Source: Micromonospora sp. MW-13 (GTDB taxonomy: Bacteria; Actinomycetota; Actinomycetes; Mycobacteriales; Micromonosporaceae). From it: a stretch of DNA of 64,000 nt. How positions within the stretch are numbered: position 1 is the first letter of the stretch; every line of letters begins with the position of its first letter. The notes beneath the pieces are model-generated. The model saw only the letters and a program-made list of their open reading frames with translations. It was not told the origin of the DNA and did not search any database. Shown here one piece after another: positions 44,213-52,413 of the stretch. Position numbers and translations under genes: made by a program. The stretch covers positions 62,001 through 126,000 of the forward strand of contig NZ_QKKX01000028.1 in assembly GCF_003434305.1 (NCBI RefSeq). The letters run 5' to 3'.

Positions 44213-45636
44213 TTGGTCACCTCCTGCTCGTCGGTGTCGTCCAGTCGCCGGTAGGTGCGGCCGAGTTGGCGGATGTCGTCGTCGGTGAGGTAGGCGAACC
44301 GGACCCGGACGGGTTCGCGGACGCCGTCGAGGGCAACGAACCCGATCCCAGGGGCCGATTCGGGGATGCGGTCGCACAGTGCTCCCCGGTCGCGGGCGCC
44401 GTCGCCTAGGACCATGTCCACCTGCTCCGGCTCGGTCAGCCGCAGGCCGATGCGGGTCGGGAACAGGTCCCGGAACGGCAGCACGTCCTTACGCGGGTCT
44501 TGAAGTGCGGCGACCACGTGCACCCCGACGGCTCGCCCTTGGCTGAGGAGGAGGCCGAGGGCTTCCTTGATCCGGTCGCGGACCTTCCGATCGGTGATGT
44601 ACGCCGTCAACGCCGCCAGCTCGTCGACCACCAGGACGATCAGCGGTTCATCCGGCGTCGGCGTGTGCTGGCGGGCGACCCCGCGCAGTCGGGCCGCCCG
44701 CAGCCGCATCCGTTTCACGGCCTCTTCGAGGACGCCGGCCATGCCGTCGGGGTCGTCGTAGGAGAACCGGGCGAACAGCGGCACCCCGGCCGCCAACTCC
44801 ATCCCGCCCTTCGGGTCGAACGCCCACAGCTCCACCAACCCCGACCGCACACCGCCAGCCAGGGAACGAATCAGCGACCACAACACCGACCCCTTGCCCG
44901 ACCCCGTCGCCCCCGCGATCAGCACGTGCGAGCCGGTCAGGCGCAGCCGGTAGGGCTGCCCGTCCTCACGGACACCGAGCGTCAACCCGTCCAGCTCGGG
45001 CACCTCGGTCGTTGGCAGGGGCGCCACGGTGCCGGCCAGGGGGTCACGGCGCAGGAACCGGACTATCACCCGATCCGGGCGGGCCGTCGAGCGAGCTTGG
45101 CCGGTGTGCAGGCGGAAGGCGTAGGCGAGGCGTTCCGCGGCCTGCCCCCAGTCGTCCGGGATCTGCCCCGGCAGCATCCGCACGGTCAGCTCATCGCCGT
45201 ACCGGTCGCAGCGCACCTTGAGAAGCTGCGGCACGTACCGGTCACCAGCGAACGTTGTCGCCAGCCCACACGTGGCCATGACCGACGCCCACCGCCGCCG
45301 GTAGACCACCAGGGCTCGAATGCGGCTGACGAGCGGGTACCAGCCGAAGCGCAGCCACGACGACGGGTGCCACCGCCACCAGGCCCCGCAACCGGCGGCG
45401 ACGGCCAGGACGACGACGGCCAGGACCAGGCCCCCGTACTCCGCCCGCACCCACAAGGCGGCCACGGTCGGGGCGGTGAGCCACCAGTACCGCACCGCCA
45501 GCACCGTGAGGCGGAACAGGCCCCGGGCCAGCCACCAGAACACCAGCAGCCAACCCGGAACCCGCCACGCCGGGAGGCGCATGTTCATCGGCGCGACGGG
45601 GATCTTCTCCCCGGGGATGATGTTGATCAGAGGCAC
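44209..45636 (-). CDS. traSA: TraSA/TraB-type FtsK-SpoIIIE DNA translocase
   Basis: This 475-aa protein has two N-terminal membrane segments (residues about 28-85), then Walker A LIAGATGSGKGSVLWSLIRSL, Walker B PLIVLVVDELAAL and the FtsK core LLSQGRAVGVHVVAALQDPRKDVLPFRDLFPTRIGLRL. Such proteins move double-stranded element DNA between mycelia. It is much shorter than FtsK and has no gamma domain visible. The GTG-type overlap with spdB shows operon structure. Confidence 0.94.
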   Translation of the reverse strand: MPLINIIPGEKIPVAPMNMRLPAWRVPGWLLVFWWLARGLFRLTVLAVRYWWLTAPTVAALWVRAEYGGLVLAVVVLAVAAGCGAWWRWHPSSWLRFGWYPLVSRIRALVVYRRRWASVMATCGLATTFAGDRYVPQLLKVRCDRYGDELTVRMLPGQIPDDWGQAAERLAYAFRLHTGQARSTARPDRVIVRFLRRDPLAGTVAPLPTTEVPELDGLTLGVREDGQPYRLRLTGSHVLIAGATGSGKGSVLWSLIRSLAGGVRSGLVELWAFDPKGGMELAAGVPLFARFSYDDPDGMAGVLEEAVKRMRLRAARLRGVARQHTPTPDEPLIVLVVDELAALTAYITDRKVRDRIKEALGLLLSQGRAVGVHVVAALQDPRKDVLPFRDLFPTRIGLRLTEPEQVDMVLGDGARDRGALCDRIPESAPGIGFVALDGVREPVRVRFAYLTDDDIRQLGRTYRRLDDTDEQEVTK

Positions 45637-45866
45637 AGGTCACCACCCCTGCCAGGACGGGCCAGGGTCGAAATGCAGGAGCGGCAGGACATGCGACGCA
45701 GGTTGAAGCGGCGCGGCTTCACCCACTCCTCGCAGCGGGGGCAGCGGATCGCGCACACCCGCGCCGCAGCCGGCGGCATCCGCAGCGTCGACCGGACAGC
45801 CGCTTCCGCCTCCCGGTAGGCGTGGCGCAGGCCGACCAGGCGGGTACGGGACATCAGGACCACCAC
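45627..45866 (-). CDS. Small zinc-ribbon-like AICE protein
   Basis: This 79-aa protein has paired Cys in RCPRCEEWVKPRRFNLRRMSCRSC, a zinc-ribbon pattern, after a basic helix (RTRLVGLRHAYREAEAAV). It overlaps the tra gene start by ten bases. Small Cys-rich genes of this kind commonly precede tra in AICEs. The start may be 45866 (GTG) or 45854 (ATG). Confidence 0.72.
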   Translation of the reverse strand: MVVLMSRTRLVGLRHAYREAEAAVRSTLRMPPAAARVCAIRCPRCEEWVKPRRFNLRRMSCRSCISTLARPGRGGDLCL

Positions 45867-46018
45867 CCCGACGAGCAGCGGCCCTCAGAGCGGTTCAGGG
45901 CAGGGGGAACTACGGTGGGCATCACGCCCTCCTTCACACGTGAGGGATGGAAGAGCGCGGGACGGGCCGGGACTCTTGGCGGGGAAACGACCCGCCCCGC
46001 GCGCCAAACAGCGACCAG

Positions 46019-46456
46019 TCAGGCCGCCACCGAACCCGGCATGCTCGACGCCGGCCGGATCGCGGTAGCCCGCAGGGAGTACGCCATGCGGGAGCGGCAG
46101 TCGCCCGAGGACCGGCCGGGCTTGCACCGTTGCGAATCCACGTACGGGGTGAGGGTCAGGCCCTCGAACTCCACTGCCGGCGGGTAACCCGGCACCGTCG
46201 ACGGCGGCGGCACCGGCTGCTGCGCCGCCACGACCTTCACCTTCACCTCGGTTGAGCGGCCGAACTTCCCGGCCTCGGGGTCCAGGTCCATCACCCGCAC
46301 CACCCAGACCCGCTCCCCGGTGTCCTTGTCCCGCGCCTGGTTGTCCGCCTCACCACGCCGCTCAAAGTCGATCTGCGGCGACACACCCAGGCAGAGCGCC
46401 CCGGCGGGGAACACGTACGCGGACGGAACCGGCACCTTCAACGTCATCGGAACCAC
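46019..46456 (-). CDS. Conserved AICE protein, probable transfer/replication accessory
   Basis: This 145-aa protein reads LKVPVPSAYVFPAGALCLGVSP, then RDKDTGERVWVVRVMDLDPEAGKF and STEVKVKVVAAQQPVPPP. The pattern is known from actinobacterial AICEs and plasmids but has no assigned function. GTG 46456 has AGGAGG eight bases upstream. A perfect palindrome at 46505-46531 lies in its promoter region, so it is probably the first gene of the leftward transfer operon and a target of the GntR repressor. Confidence 0.75.
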   Translation of the reverse strand: MVPMTLKVPVPSAYVFPAGALCLGVSPQIDFERRGEADNQARDKDTGERVWVVRVMDLDPEAGKFGRSTEVKVKVVAAQQPVPPPSTVPGYPPAVEFEGLTLTPYVDSQRCKPGRSSGDCRSRMAYSLRATAIRPASSMPGSVAA

Positions 46457-46504
46457 TTCGGCAGCCTCCTAGCCTCACCAGTCGTCTTCCTGACAACCGG
46501 TTGA

Positions 46505-46531
46505 GCTTACAAGCTACGTCAGCTTGTAAGC
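46505..46531. promoter_or_regulatory. Probable GntR/KorSA operator: 11-bp perfect inverted repeat
   Basis: GCTTACAAGCT (46505-46515), ACGTC, AGCTTGTAAGC (46521-46531). It precedes the leftward operon. The 12-mer ACAAGCAAGGTC next to it (46532-46543) occurs again near 47468, upstream of gntR, suggesting a shared regulator site. Confidence 0.7.
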
Positions 46532-46645
46532 ACAAGCAAGGTCGAAGGTGAACCGATTGCACAATGTGGAGAGCTGGCCCCGGGTCGCCAGGACCAGCAC
46601 GAAGGAGGACGTGATGCCGCAGCGGACTGCCGGCGAGATGTGCCG

Positions 46646-46680
46646 CTGAGCCGCCAGCGAGGTTGACGCAGGCGGCTCAG
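46646..46680 (-). terminator. Hairpin at the end of gntR
   Basis: CTGAGCCGCC (46646-46655) pairs with GGCGGCTCAG (46671-46680), a 10-bp stem with a 15-base loop overlapping the gntR stop. No T-run follows, as usual in actinomycetes. Confidence 0.55.
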
Positions 46681-47402
46681 GACAGGGCGTAGGTGTCCTC
46701 GATCTCGTGGCGGCTGCCAGGCATCACCAGCACCGACGTCATGATCGGGTCGCCGGATGCCTGGTGGACGGTGATGACGACGCTCATCACCGACTCGTCG
46801 GCCGGCACCTCCAGGGCCTCAGCCTCGACATCGCTCACCCGGCGGGCGGTCATCCGCTCGGTGGCGTAGTCGGGTCGTAGACCCTTGTGGCGGGCGATGA
46901 GATCGAGCAGGCCGCCAGCGATCGGGTCCGGCCTGGTGATGTCGGTACCGACCGCGATGTCCACCGGCACGAACGTGGCGACCAGGTCCACCGGCCCCGC
47001 CTCCGAGACGGTCCGGCGGCGCCGCTCGTAGACCGGCGTGCCCTCCGGGATCTTCAACTCCGCCGCGATCCGAGGTGAGGCGAGCACCGGGCCGACATGC
47101 AGGATCTCCGTCTCCCCGGTCTCGTCCAGCTCGACCGCGTCGCGTGCGTAGTCGGGCGAGGTACGGCCGGAGGCGGGTCGGCCGCGTACGAAGCTGCCCT
47201 TGCCCTGCTGCGACTCGATCCAGCCATCCTGCTTGAGGATGCCCAGCGCCTTGAGCACCGTCGGGCGGGACACCCCGAACTCCGTACAGAGCTGGTTCTC
47301 CGACGGCAGTGCCGCACCGGGGGCGTAGTCGCCGTCCTCGATGCGCTTCCGCAGCGTGTTCAACACGCGCAGGTACTTCGGCGTCGGAATCTCGTACGCC
47401 AT
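46677..47402 (-). CDS. GntR-family repressor (KorSA-like)
   Basis: This 241-aa protein has the GntR HTH at residues about 8-72 (PKYLRVLNTLRKRIEDGDY, GAALPSENQLCTEFGVSRPTV, LKQDGWIESQQGKGSFV). A UTRA effector domain follows (VYERRRRTVSEAGPVDL and ADESVMSVVITVHQASGD). In pSAM2 the GntR protein KorSA represses transfer and replication activators. ATG 47402 is preferred over 47417. The palindrome at 46505-46531 is the candidate operator. Confidence 0.9.
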   Translation of the reverse strand: MAYEIPTPKYLRVLNTLRKRIEDGDYAPGAALPSENQLCTEFGVSRPTVLKALGILKQDGWIESQQGKGSFVRGRPASGRTSPDYARDAVELDETGETEILHVGPVLASPRIAAELKIPEGTPVYERRRRTVSEAGPVDLVATFVPVDIAVGTDITRPDPIAGGLLDLIARHKGLRPDYATERMTARRVSDVEAEALEVPADESVMSVVITVHQASGDPIMTSVLVMPGSRHEIEDTYALS

Positions 47403-47478
47403 CGCGGGCCACCCCACCTATGAACGCTGCATGAATATCAGCAGCTTATGAGTTGTTTGCATGACAGGACAAGCAAGG

Positions 47479-47754
47479 TCAGCCATTCGGCGTCACACGC
47501 TCCACCGCTGCGGCCAACCATCCCGACCACGACGACGGCGCTCCCACCGACTCCGGACGAGTCGCACCCGGCCACCGACGCGGCAGGCACCCGTACCGGC
47601 CGAACACCCGCAACGCTGCCTGACGCTGCGGGCACGGCCCCTCCTCGCCACATGTGGCGCAGCGCCCGTCCCCGCTCGACGGGGTGTGCTGGTCAAGCTG
47701 CGCCTGCGCCGCCCGGAGCTGGTCGCGCACCGCACTGGACAGGTAGGTACTCAC
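47479..47754 (-). CDS. Small Cys-containing AICE protein
   Basis: This 91-aa protein reads TYLSSAVRDQLRAAQAQLDQH, then DGRCATCGEEGPCPQRQAALRVF. CxxC-x5-C is a small metal-binding knuckle. GTG 47754 overlaps the previous stop. Proteins of this type are common in AICEs upstream of gntR; function unknown. Confidence 0.7.
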   Translation of the reverse strand: MSTYLSSAVRDQLRAAQAQLDQHTPSSGDGRCATCGEEGPCPQRQAALRVFGRYGCLPRRWPGATRPESVGAPSSWSGWLAAAVERVTPNG

Positions 47755-47993
47755 CGGGCCGCCCCATCCGGCGGGAGCTTGCTCGCGCGCACCAGAATCT
47801 GCGCCTGCCGACCATGACGACCGGACGGACCGAGCCTGAATCCCTCGACCCAGATCCACTCATCCTGCGGCGGACGGTTGGCCACCAGCCGAACCCCGGT
47901 CACCCACAACGTCACCGGCCCGTCCGACGGCAAAAGACGATCTGCTGCATCAATCGTCAGCACCGCGCCGAGTCGTACCCGAACGTCAAACAC
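47751..47993 (-). CDS. Small AICE protein, paralog-like to the upstream gene
   Basis: This 80-aa beta-rich protein reads VTLWVTGVRLVANRPPQDEWIWVEGFRL. The segment resembles LWLRVTSVCDKPTYHGWVWLTGYSI of the next gene upstream, suggesting duplication. The start overlaps the upstream stop (47986-47993), so three small genes form one translationally coupled operon. Confidence 0.68.
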   Translation of the reverse strand: MFDVRVRLGAVLTIDAADRLLPSDGPVTLWVTGVRLVANRPPQDEWIWVEGFRLGPSGRHGRQAQILVRASKLPPDGAAR

Positions 47994-48357
47994 CGCGTCT
48001 CCTCATCACCGGCGCCACGTTGCGAGGCGGCGCGTTGTCGGTAGTGCGTCGCTGGATCTGAAGGCCGGCGATCTGCGCGAAGACCTCCCGCCGCGCCAGC
48101 GCCTTACCGCTCACCGGATTGATGGAGTAGCCGGTAAGCCACACCCAGCCGTGGTACGTCGGCTTGTCGCAGACCGAGGTAACCCGCAGCCACAGCGCAC
48201 GGTCGCTGCCAAACTGCACCGAGGCCCGGCCGTCGATCAGCACCAGGTCACCCGGCGCCGGCACGCCCGGCCGGGGAGGCGTCGGCTTGCGGGGCGCCGG
48301 GGCGGGCGGGCCATTTACGGGCCGTCGTTCGGGTCGCGGCCCCACACCAGTACCCAC
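47986..48357 (-). CDS. Small AICE protein with beta-rich domain
   Basis: This protein is up to 123 aa; a later start near GVPAPGDLVLIDGR is likely because the first 30 residues are Pro/Arg-rich. The core LVLIDGRASVQFGSDRALWLRVTS and HGWVWLTGYSINPVSGKALARREVF is similar to the following gene. It is divergent from the XRE regulator gene. Function unknown. Confidence 0.62.
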   Translation of the reverse strand: MGTGVGPRPERRPVNGPPAPAPRKPTPPRPGVPAPGDLVLIDGRASVQFGSDRALWLRVTSVCDKPTYHGWVWLTGYSINPVSGKALARREVFAQIAGLQIQRRTTDNAPPRNVAPVMRRRGV

Positions 48358-48626
48358 CCCGGGCCAACCTCAGCAGGTCGCCGAGCGACCGGAACCCGCG
48401 CAGTCCAGGCAGGACCGCCGGGCAAGCGAACGAGTCCGCTCCGACCCCCGCCCCATGCCCCGAATGGCAGTACGGGCAAGGGTGTACTTCCAGCCCGCGC
48501 CCGAGCAGGATTGGCAGTTGCTCGATACGTTCAGCCCCGTCATGCAGACAGGTTGTGACACAAACCGCCCAGCGACCCGGAAAATCCTTCCGGGGTTGCA
48601 GCCGACCGAGGGGAGACAGTGAAACG

Positions 48627-49850
48627 GTGCGCGGGACGACCAACACCCTGACCATCGGCGAACGCGTCGCCTGGTACCGCAGACGACGCGGCCTGTCCCA
48701 GGAAGTCTTGGCCGGACTCATCGGCCGCACCGCTGACTGGCTGGGCAAGATCGAGAACAACCGGATCGAGCTGGACCGACTCTCCGTCATCAAGTCCCTC
48801 GCCGAAACCCTGGACATATCCCTCGGAGACCTGCTCGGCGAACCCTCGCTGCTCGACTGGACCGCCGACAGCGGCACCGAAACCGTGCCTGCCCTGCGCG
48901 CCGCCCTGATGAACTACCGCGCCATCGCCCCGTTTGGCGCCGGCACGGACATGGAGCCGTCGAGCATCGCCGCCCTTAAGAAGGAGGTAGGCGCCCTTTG
49001 GGACGCCTACCAGGACTCACGATTCGGATACGTCACCGGCCGCCTACCCGACCTGCTCCACCGAGCCCAGGCCGCCGCCGACCACCACGACGGCGAGGAC
49101 CAGGACCAGGCCCGCCGCCTGCTCGGTCTGGCGTACCAGCTCGCCGCCACCCAGCTCACCAAGCTTGGCGAAAGCGATCTCGCCTGGATCGCCGCCGACC
49201 GCGGCTTGGCCGCCGTCCGCCCCACCGGCGACCCGCTCATCACCGGCTCCCTGTTCCGCTCCGTCGGCCACGCCCTGCACGCCACCGGCCGCTACACCGA
49301 AGCCGTACGCCTCACCGAAGACGCCGCTGGCTACCTTGAGCCGTACCTGAAGCACGCCACGCCCGCGCTGCTCTCCGTCTACGGAACCCTGTTCCTGTCC
49401 GGCTCGATGGCCGCCGCACGATCCAACGACGCCAGCACCACCCGCGCCTTCCTCGCCGCCGCCGACCAGGCCGCCGGCCAGCTCGGAGCCGACGCCAACC
49501 ACCTCTGGACCGCGTTCGGCCCGACCAACGTCGCCATCCACCGCGTCGCCACCGCCGCCGAGCTGGGCGACCTCCAAGTCGCCATCGACCTCGGCCCGCG
49601 CGTCGATACCACCGGCCTACCGATGGAACGTCGGGTACGGCACGCCCTCGAAGTCGCCCGCGCCTACAGCTCTTGGAACCGCGTCGACGACGCCCAGGCC
49701 GTCCTCCTCGACGCCGAACAGATGGCGCCCGAGCAGGTCCGCCACCACTTCCTCAGCCGACAACTTGCCCTGACCTGGGTACGCCGACAGCGAGGCAAGC
49801 CATCGGCTGAACTGGTCGCACTGGCCCAGCGGCTTAAGGTGCTCGACTGA
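48627..49850 (+). CDS. XRE-family regulator with tetratricopeptide-like C-terminus
   Basis: This 407-aa protein has an N-terminal HTH (TIGERVAWYRRRRGLSQEVLAGLIGRTADWLGKIENNRIELDRL). About 300 residues of helical repeats follow, TPR-like in spacing (ARRLLGLAYQLAATQLTKLGESDLAW, SVGHALHATGRYTEAVRLTEDA). This design is common in AICEs next to a NUDIX gene. GTG 48627 is used since the HTH starts right after; GGGGAG lies about 12 bases upstream. The gene ends 24 bases before the NUDIX gene, so the two are probably co-transcribed. Confidence 0.86.
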   Translation: MRGTTNTLTIGERVAWYRRRRGLSQEVLAGLIGRTADWLGKIENNRIELDRLSVIKSLAETLDISLGDLLGEPSLLDWTADSGTETVPALRAALMNYRAIAPFGAGTDMEPSSIAALKKEVGALWDAYQDSRFGYVTGRLPDLLHRAQAAADHHDGEDQDQARRLLGLAYQLAATQLTKLGESDLAWIAADRGLAAVRPTGDPLITGSLFRSVGHALHATGRYTEAVRLTEDAAGYLEPYLKHATPALLSVYGTLFLSGSMAAARSNDASTTRAFLAAADQAAGQLGADANHLWTAFGPTNVAIHRVATAAELGDLQVAIDLGPRVDTTGLPMERRVRHALEVARAYSSWNRVDDAQAVLLDAEQMAPEQVRHHFLSRQLALTWVRRQRGKPSAELVALAQRLKVLD

Positions 49851-49874
49851 GCCACTCCCATCTAGGCTGCCCTG

Positions 49875-50342
49875 GTGACGGCCAACGAGATGCCACCCAT
49901 GGCAACCCCACGCGTCGCCGCAGGCGCGCTCTTCTTCGACGACGAAGGCCGGGTGCTGCTCGTACGGCCCAGCTACAAGAAGCACTGGGACATCCCCGGC
50001 GGCTACGTTGAACCCGGCGAGTCGCCCCGAGCCGCATGCGTACGTGAGGTTCAAGAGGAACTTGGCCTCACGCCAGCGCTCGGACCGATGCTGGTTGTTG
50101 ACTGGGCACCCGCCGAACACGAGGGCGACAAGCTCCTCTTCATCTTCGACGGCGGATCACTCGGAGCCGAGCAGGAGCGCGACATCCGCTTCACAGACGG
50201 CGAACTCACCGAGTGGCGTTACGTGAGCGCCGAGTCCTTGGAGCAGCACGGCCCGCCCCGGCTCGCCCGTAGGATCCGCACTGCGATTGCAGCGCGCAGT
50301 ACCGGCGTTTCAGCGTACGCCGAACACGGCACCGCAATTTAG
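49875..50342 (+). CDS. NUDIX hydrolase (AICE-encoded)
   Basis: This 155-aa protein has the NUDIX box GGYVEPGESPRAACVREVQEELGL (near residues 44-67) with all catalytic Glu present. The N-terminus has ALFFDDEGRVLLVRPSYKKHWDIP. NUDIX genes after an XRE/TPR regulator are a recurring AICE pair; the substrate is not known. Sequence similarity to the chromosomal NUDIX at 36216 is limited to the motif. Confidence 0.9.
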   Translation: MTANEMPPMATPRVAAGALFFDDEGRVLLVRPSYKKHWDIPGGYVEPGESPRAACVREVQEELGLTPALGPMLVVDWAPAEHEGDKLLFIFDGGSLGAEQERDIRFTDGELTEWRYVSAESLEQHGPPRLARRIRTAIAARSTGVSAYAEHGTAI

Positions 50343-50388
50343 AACAGAGTTTCGGTACACGATCCAGGCAGTGGACGTGCATCGTTTG

Positions 50389-51108
50389 TTAGGGGCGGCT
50401 GTTCTGCGATTGGGTCGATTCCTCAGCCGCCACTTCGCTGGCGCTGGACCGAGTTTCGCTCGGCACGGCCACTGCCGCCGCCCGGCGCTCTGATTGGGCT
50501 GTCCGTCTTGCCTCAAACTCCTTGAATTTCTGCGCGAAGACATACACGTAGTCGAGGATTGCTTCCGCCAGGTCGAGCGCATCGCGGGCATCCGCTTTCG
50601 CGACTGACCCGACGGCGTGGACAGCATTATTTCCCAGGGATCGCAGGCTCTGCATCCACTCAACCATGCGGGCATCCACGACGCCCCTGTCTGATAGTTT
50701 TTGCAGCCTGTCAACCAGTCGGCCGTCAGGCACGCCTTGGTCCGCGCACATCATCTCGATAGTCTTGCGAACCATCGCCGCCGTGGCTGAATACGCAGTA
50801 GCGTGGAAGCACTTACGTGCTTCCAGGTGTGTGTCGCGTAGATCCCTTGGTATGGCTGAACTTAGTGGCCGGTCAACCTCTGGCCAGAGAACGAGGGGTG
50901 CGCCGAGACTCGCAACGGGAGTGTCATCACTCTTGTCGAAGTAGAAGTCAAGGTCCTGCCAAGCCACGATGCCGCTCTCGCATTGACTGCACCACAAGAA
51001 GGAAACGACGCCGTCAGCGTTATCCGGCTTCCGCCGGCCCACGACCGTCGCCGCGCTCGGCTTCTCGCAATTGGGGCAAATTATTGCGATCGTCTCGTTG
51101 CCTGCCAT
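50389..51108 (-). CDS. DUF4145/HEPN-domain protein with N-terminal zinc ribbon
   Basis: This protein of about 239 aa has CPNC (IICPNCEKPSA) and CSQC (FLWCSQCESGI), a zinc-ribbon pair typical of DUF4145 proteins. A helical HEPN-like core follows (ARKCFHATAYSATAAMVRKTIEMMC, RLVDRLQKLSDRG, QSLRSLGNNAVHA), with GNNAVH resembling the HEPN polar/His motif. The last 40 residues are a low-complexity tail. ATG 51108 is chosen; a TTG upstream is in frame. DUF4145 proteins often sit in restriction and abortive-infection islands. It is 387 bases from the methyltransferase gene. Confidence 0.72.
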   Translation of the reverse strand: MAGNETIAIICPNCEKPSAATVVGRRKPDNADGVVSFLWCSQCESGIVAWQDLDFYFDKSDDTPVASLGAPLVLWPEVDRPLSSAIPRDLRDTHLEARKCFHATAYSATAAMVRKTIEMMCADQGVPDGRLVDRLQKLSDRGVVDARMVEWMQSLRSLGNNAVHAVGSVAKADARDALDLAEAILDYVYVFAQKFKEFEARRTAQSERRAAAVAVPSETRSSASEVAAEESTQSQNSRP

Positions 51109-51144
51109 GAGTAAAACAATAGTTCTTCCACATGCGCCTTGCAA

Positions 51145-51494
51145 CGTTCTTGGCCGCCTGCCCGGCCGCGGCTCCCTATTGAGCCAGGCACCTAGGAGTT
51201 GGCCGGCGGATCTTTCGGGAACAAGTAGCCTTCAAAGAACCCGTGCTCGGGGCATCGTGCGTAGCCCTTCGAGTCTAGCCGGACAGGTTCAGCGCTGCCG
51301 AAGGCCCCGACCACCGAGTCAGGGGCGGGACCGAACGAAGCGACAGTCTCCGGTGAAGACGATCAGTACAAGCGTTATCGACTAATGTGCGATCGGATAG
51401 CGGGCAGGGGTTAAGGTTGCCGCCAAATATTTGAACACGGCGGGCCCAGCAATAGCGACCCGAGCCCCTACTCATGCAATGTGTCGGAGCACTC
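51145..51494 (-). other. Intergenic region, ~350 bases, no gene seen
   Basis: This lies between the DUF4145 gene and the methyltransferase stop. It is moderately GC-rich and no frame with a start signal was convincing. It probably holds the promoter of the leftward DUF4145 gene. A short antisense frame at 51431 is a shadow. Confidence 0.45.
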
Positions 51495-52406
51495 CTAAAA
51501 CAGCGTCGCTGCCGACATCGCCTTTGTCACCTCTGCCACAGAAATTCCTGCGGGGGATGCAACTTTCGGGATCAGTAAATTTGGGGAAAAGTACATCACC
51601 TCAGTGCCTTTCGACGCTCTCGACGCACTGTAGCTTAAAGTGTAACGCAAAGGCTCGTGTTGCGAATATAGCTGAAGGATCTCGGGAGCTGCATCATAGG
51701 AAACAACCCAAGGGCCGGGCGTCGCACTTACAGCGTCCCGGACTTTCCGATGATCCTCAAACCCATAGAAATTATCGTAAAGTCCTTCCCCCTTCACAAA
51801 GTAAGGGGGATCTAGGTAAAGCAGCCGATGCGAGCGGCCTCGAACCAATTCGCTTTCAATCATCTCCGCGGCATCTACCTTGCTTACGGTTATACGGGAG
51901 GAGTAGCCAGCAATCTTCCTCACGCGGGAACAAAGAGCCTCGCGATTGAATCTTGCGTCGATTTTCCATATGCCCGCTTGCCCAGTCCCGCCAATCACGC
52001 CGCCGGACACAATACCCGACCTGTTGGTTCTATTCAGATAGAAGGTCGAGAAACCAATATCTTCAGGCGACGAATCCATCGAGGAGTGAATCAATTTCTG
52101 CCGCCTCCACTCATCAATGGTGAGCGGAACAGTCATGATGCGTCGACATAGGCTATCGGGGTCCTCAAGAGCAAACCGCCAAAAGCAGTAAACGCCGTCG
52201 TTGATGTCATTGATATACGCGTGGTTGATATAGTCCTCGAATAGCAGTGACAGCGCCACGCTTGCCCCACCTGCATACGGCTCGATATAGTCACTTCCGA
52301 TCAATGAATTTTCGAGCACCAGAAGCTTAACAAAATTAGCCACCTTGCCTTTGCCGCCAGGGTACCGCAACGGTGACGAATAGCGGGTCTCTTGGGCCTT
52401 ACCCAC
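51495..52406 (-). CDS. D12-class (Dam-type) DNA adenine N6-methyltransferase
   Basis: This 303-aa protein has the D12 order: SSPLRYPGGKGKVANFVKLL (motif X), YIEPYAGGASVALSLLF (SAM-binding motif I), INDINDGVYCFWRF, and LLYLDPPYFVKGEGLYDNFY (DPPY catalytic motif IV). It also has GFSTFYLNRTNRSGI, as in Dam/DpnM-type enzymes. The target sequence cannot be read. GTG 52406 is eight bases after the ParB-HEPN stop with GGAG just upstream, so the pair is one operon. No restriction endonuclease of a known family is adjacent. GC content is clearly lower than the host. Confidence 0.9.
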   Translation of the reverse strand: MGKAQETRYSSPLRYPGGKGKVANFVKLLVLENSLIGSDYIEPYAGGASVALSLLFEDYINHAYINDINDGVYCFWRFALEDPDSLCRRIMTVPLTIDEWRRQKLIHSSMDSSPEDIGFSTFYLNRTNRSGIVSGGVIGGTGQAGIWKIDARFNREALCSRVRKIAGYSSRITVSKVDAAEMIESELVRGRSHRLLYLDPPYFVKGEGLYDNFYGFEDHRKVRDAVSATPGPWVVSYDAAPEILQLYSQHEPLRYTLSYSASRASKGTEVMYFSPNLLIPKVASPAGISVAEVTKAMSAATLF

Positions 52407-52413
52407 GCTACTC

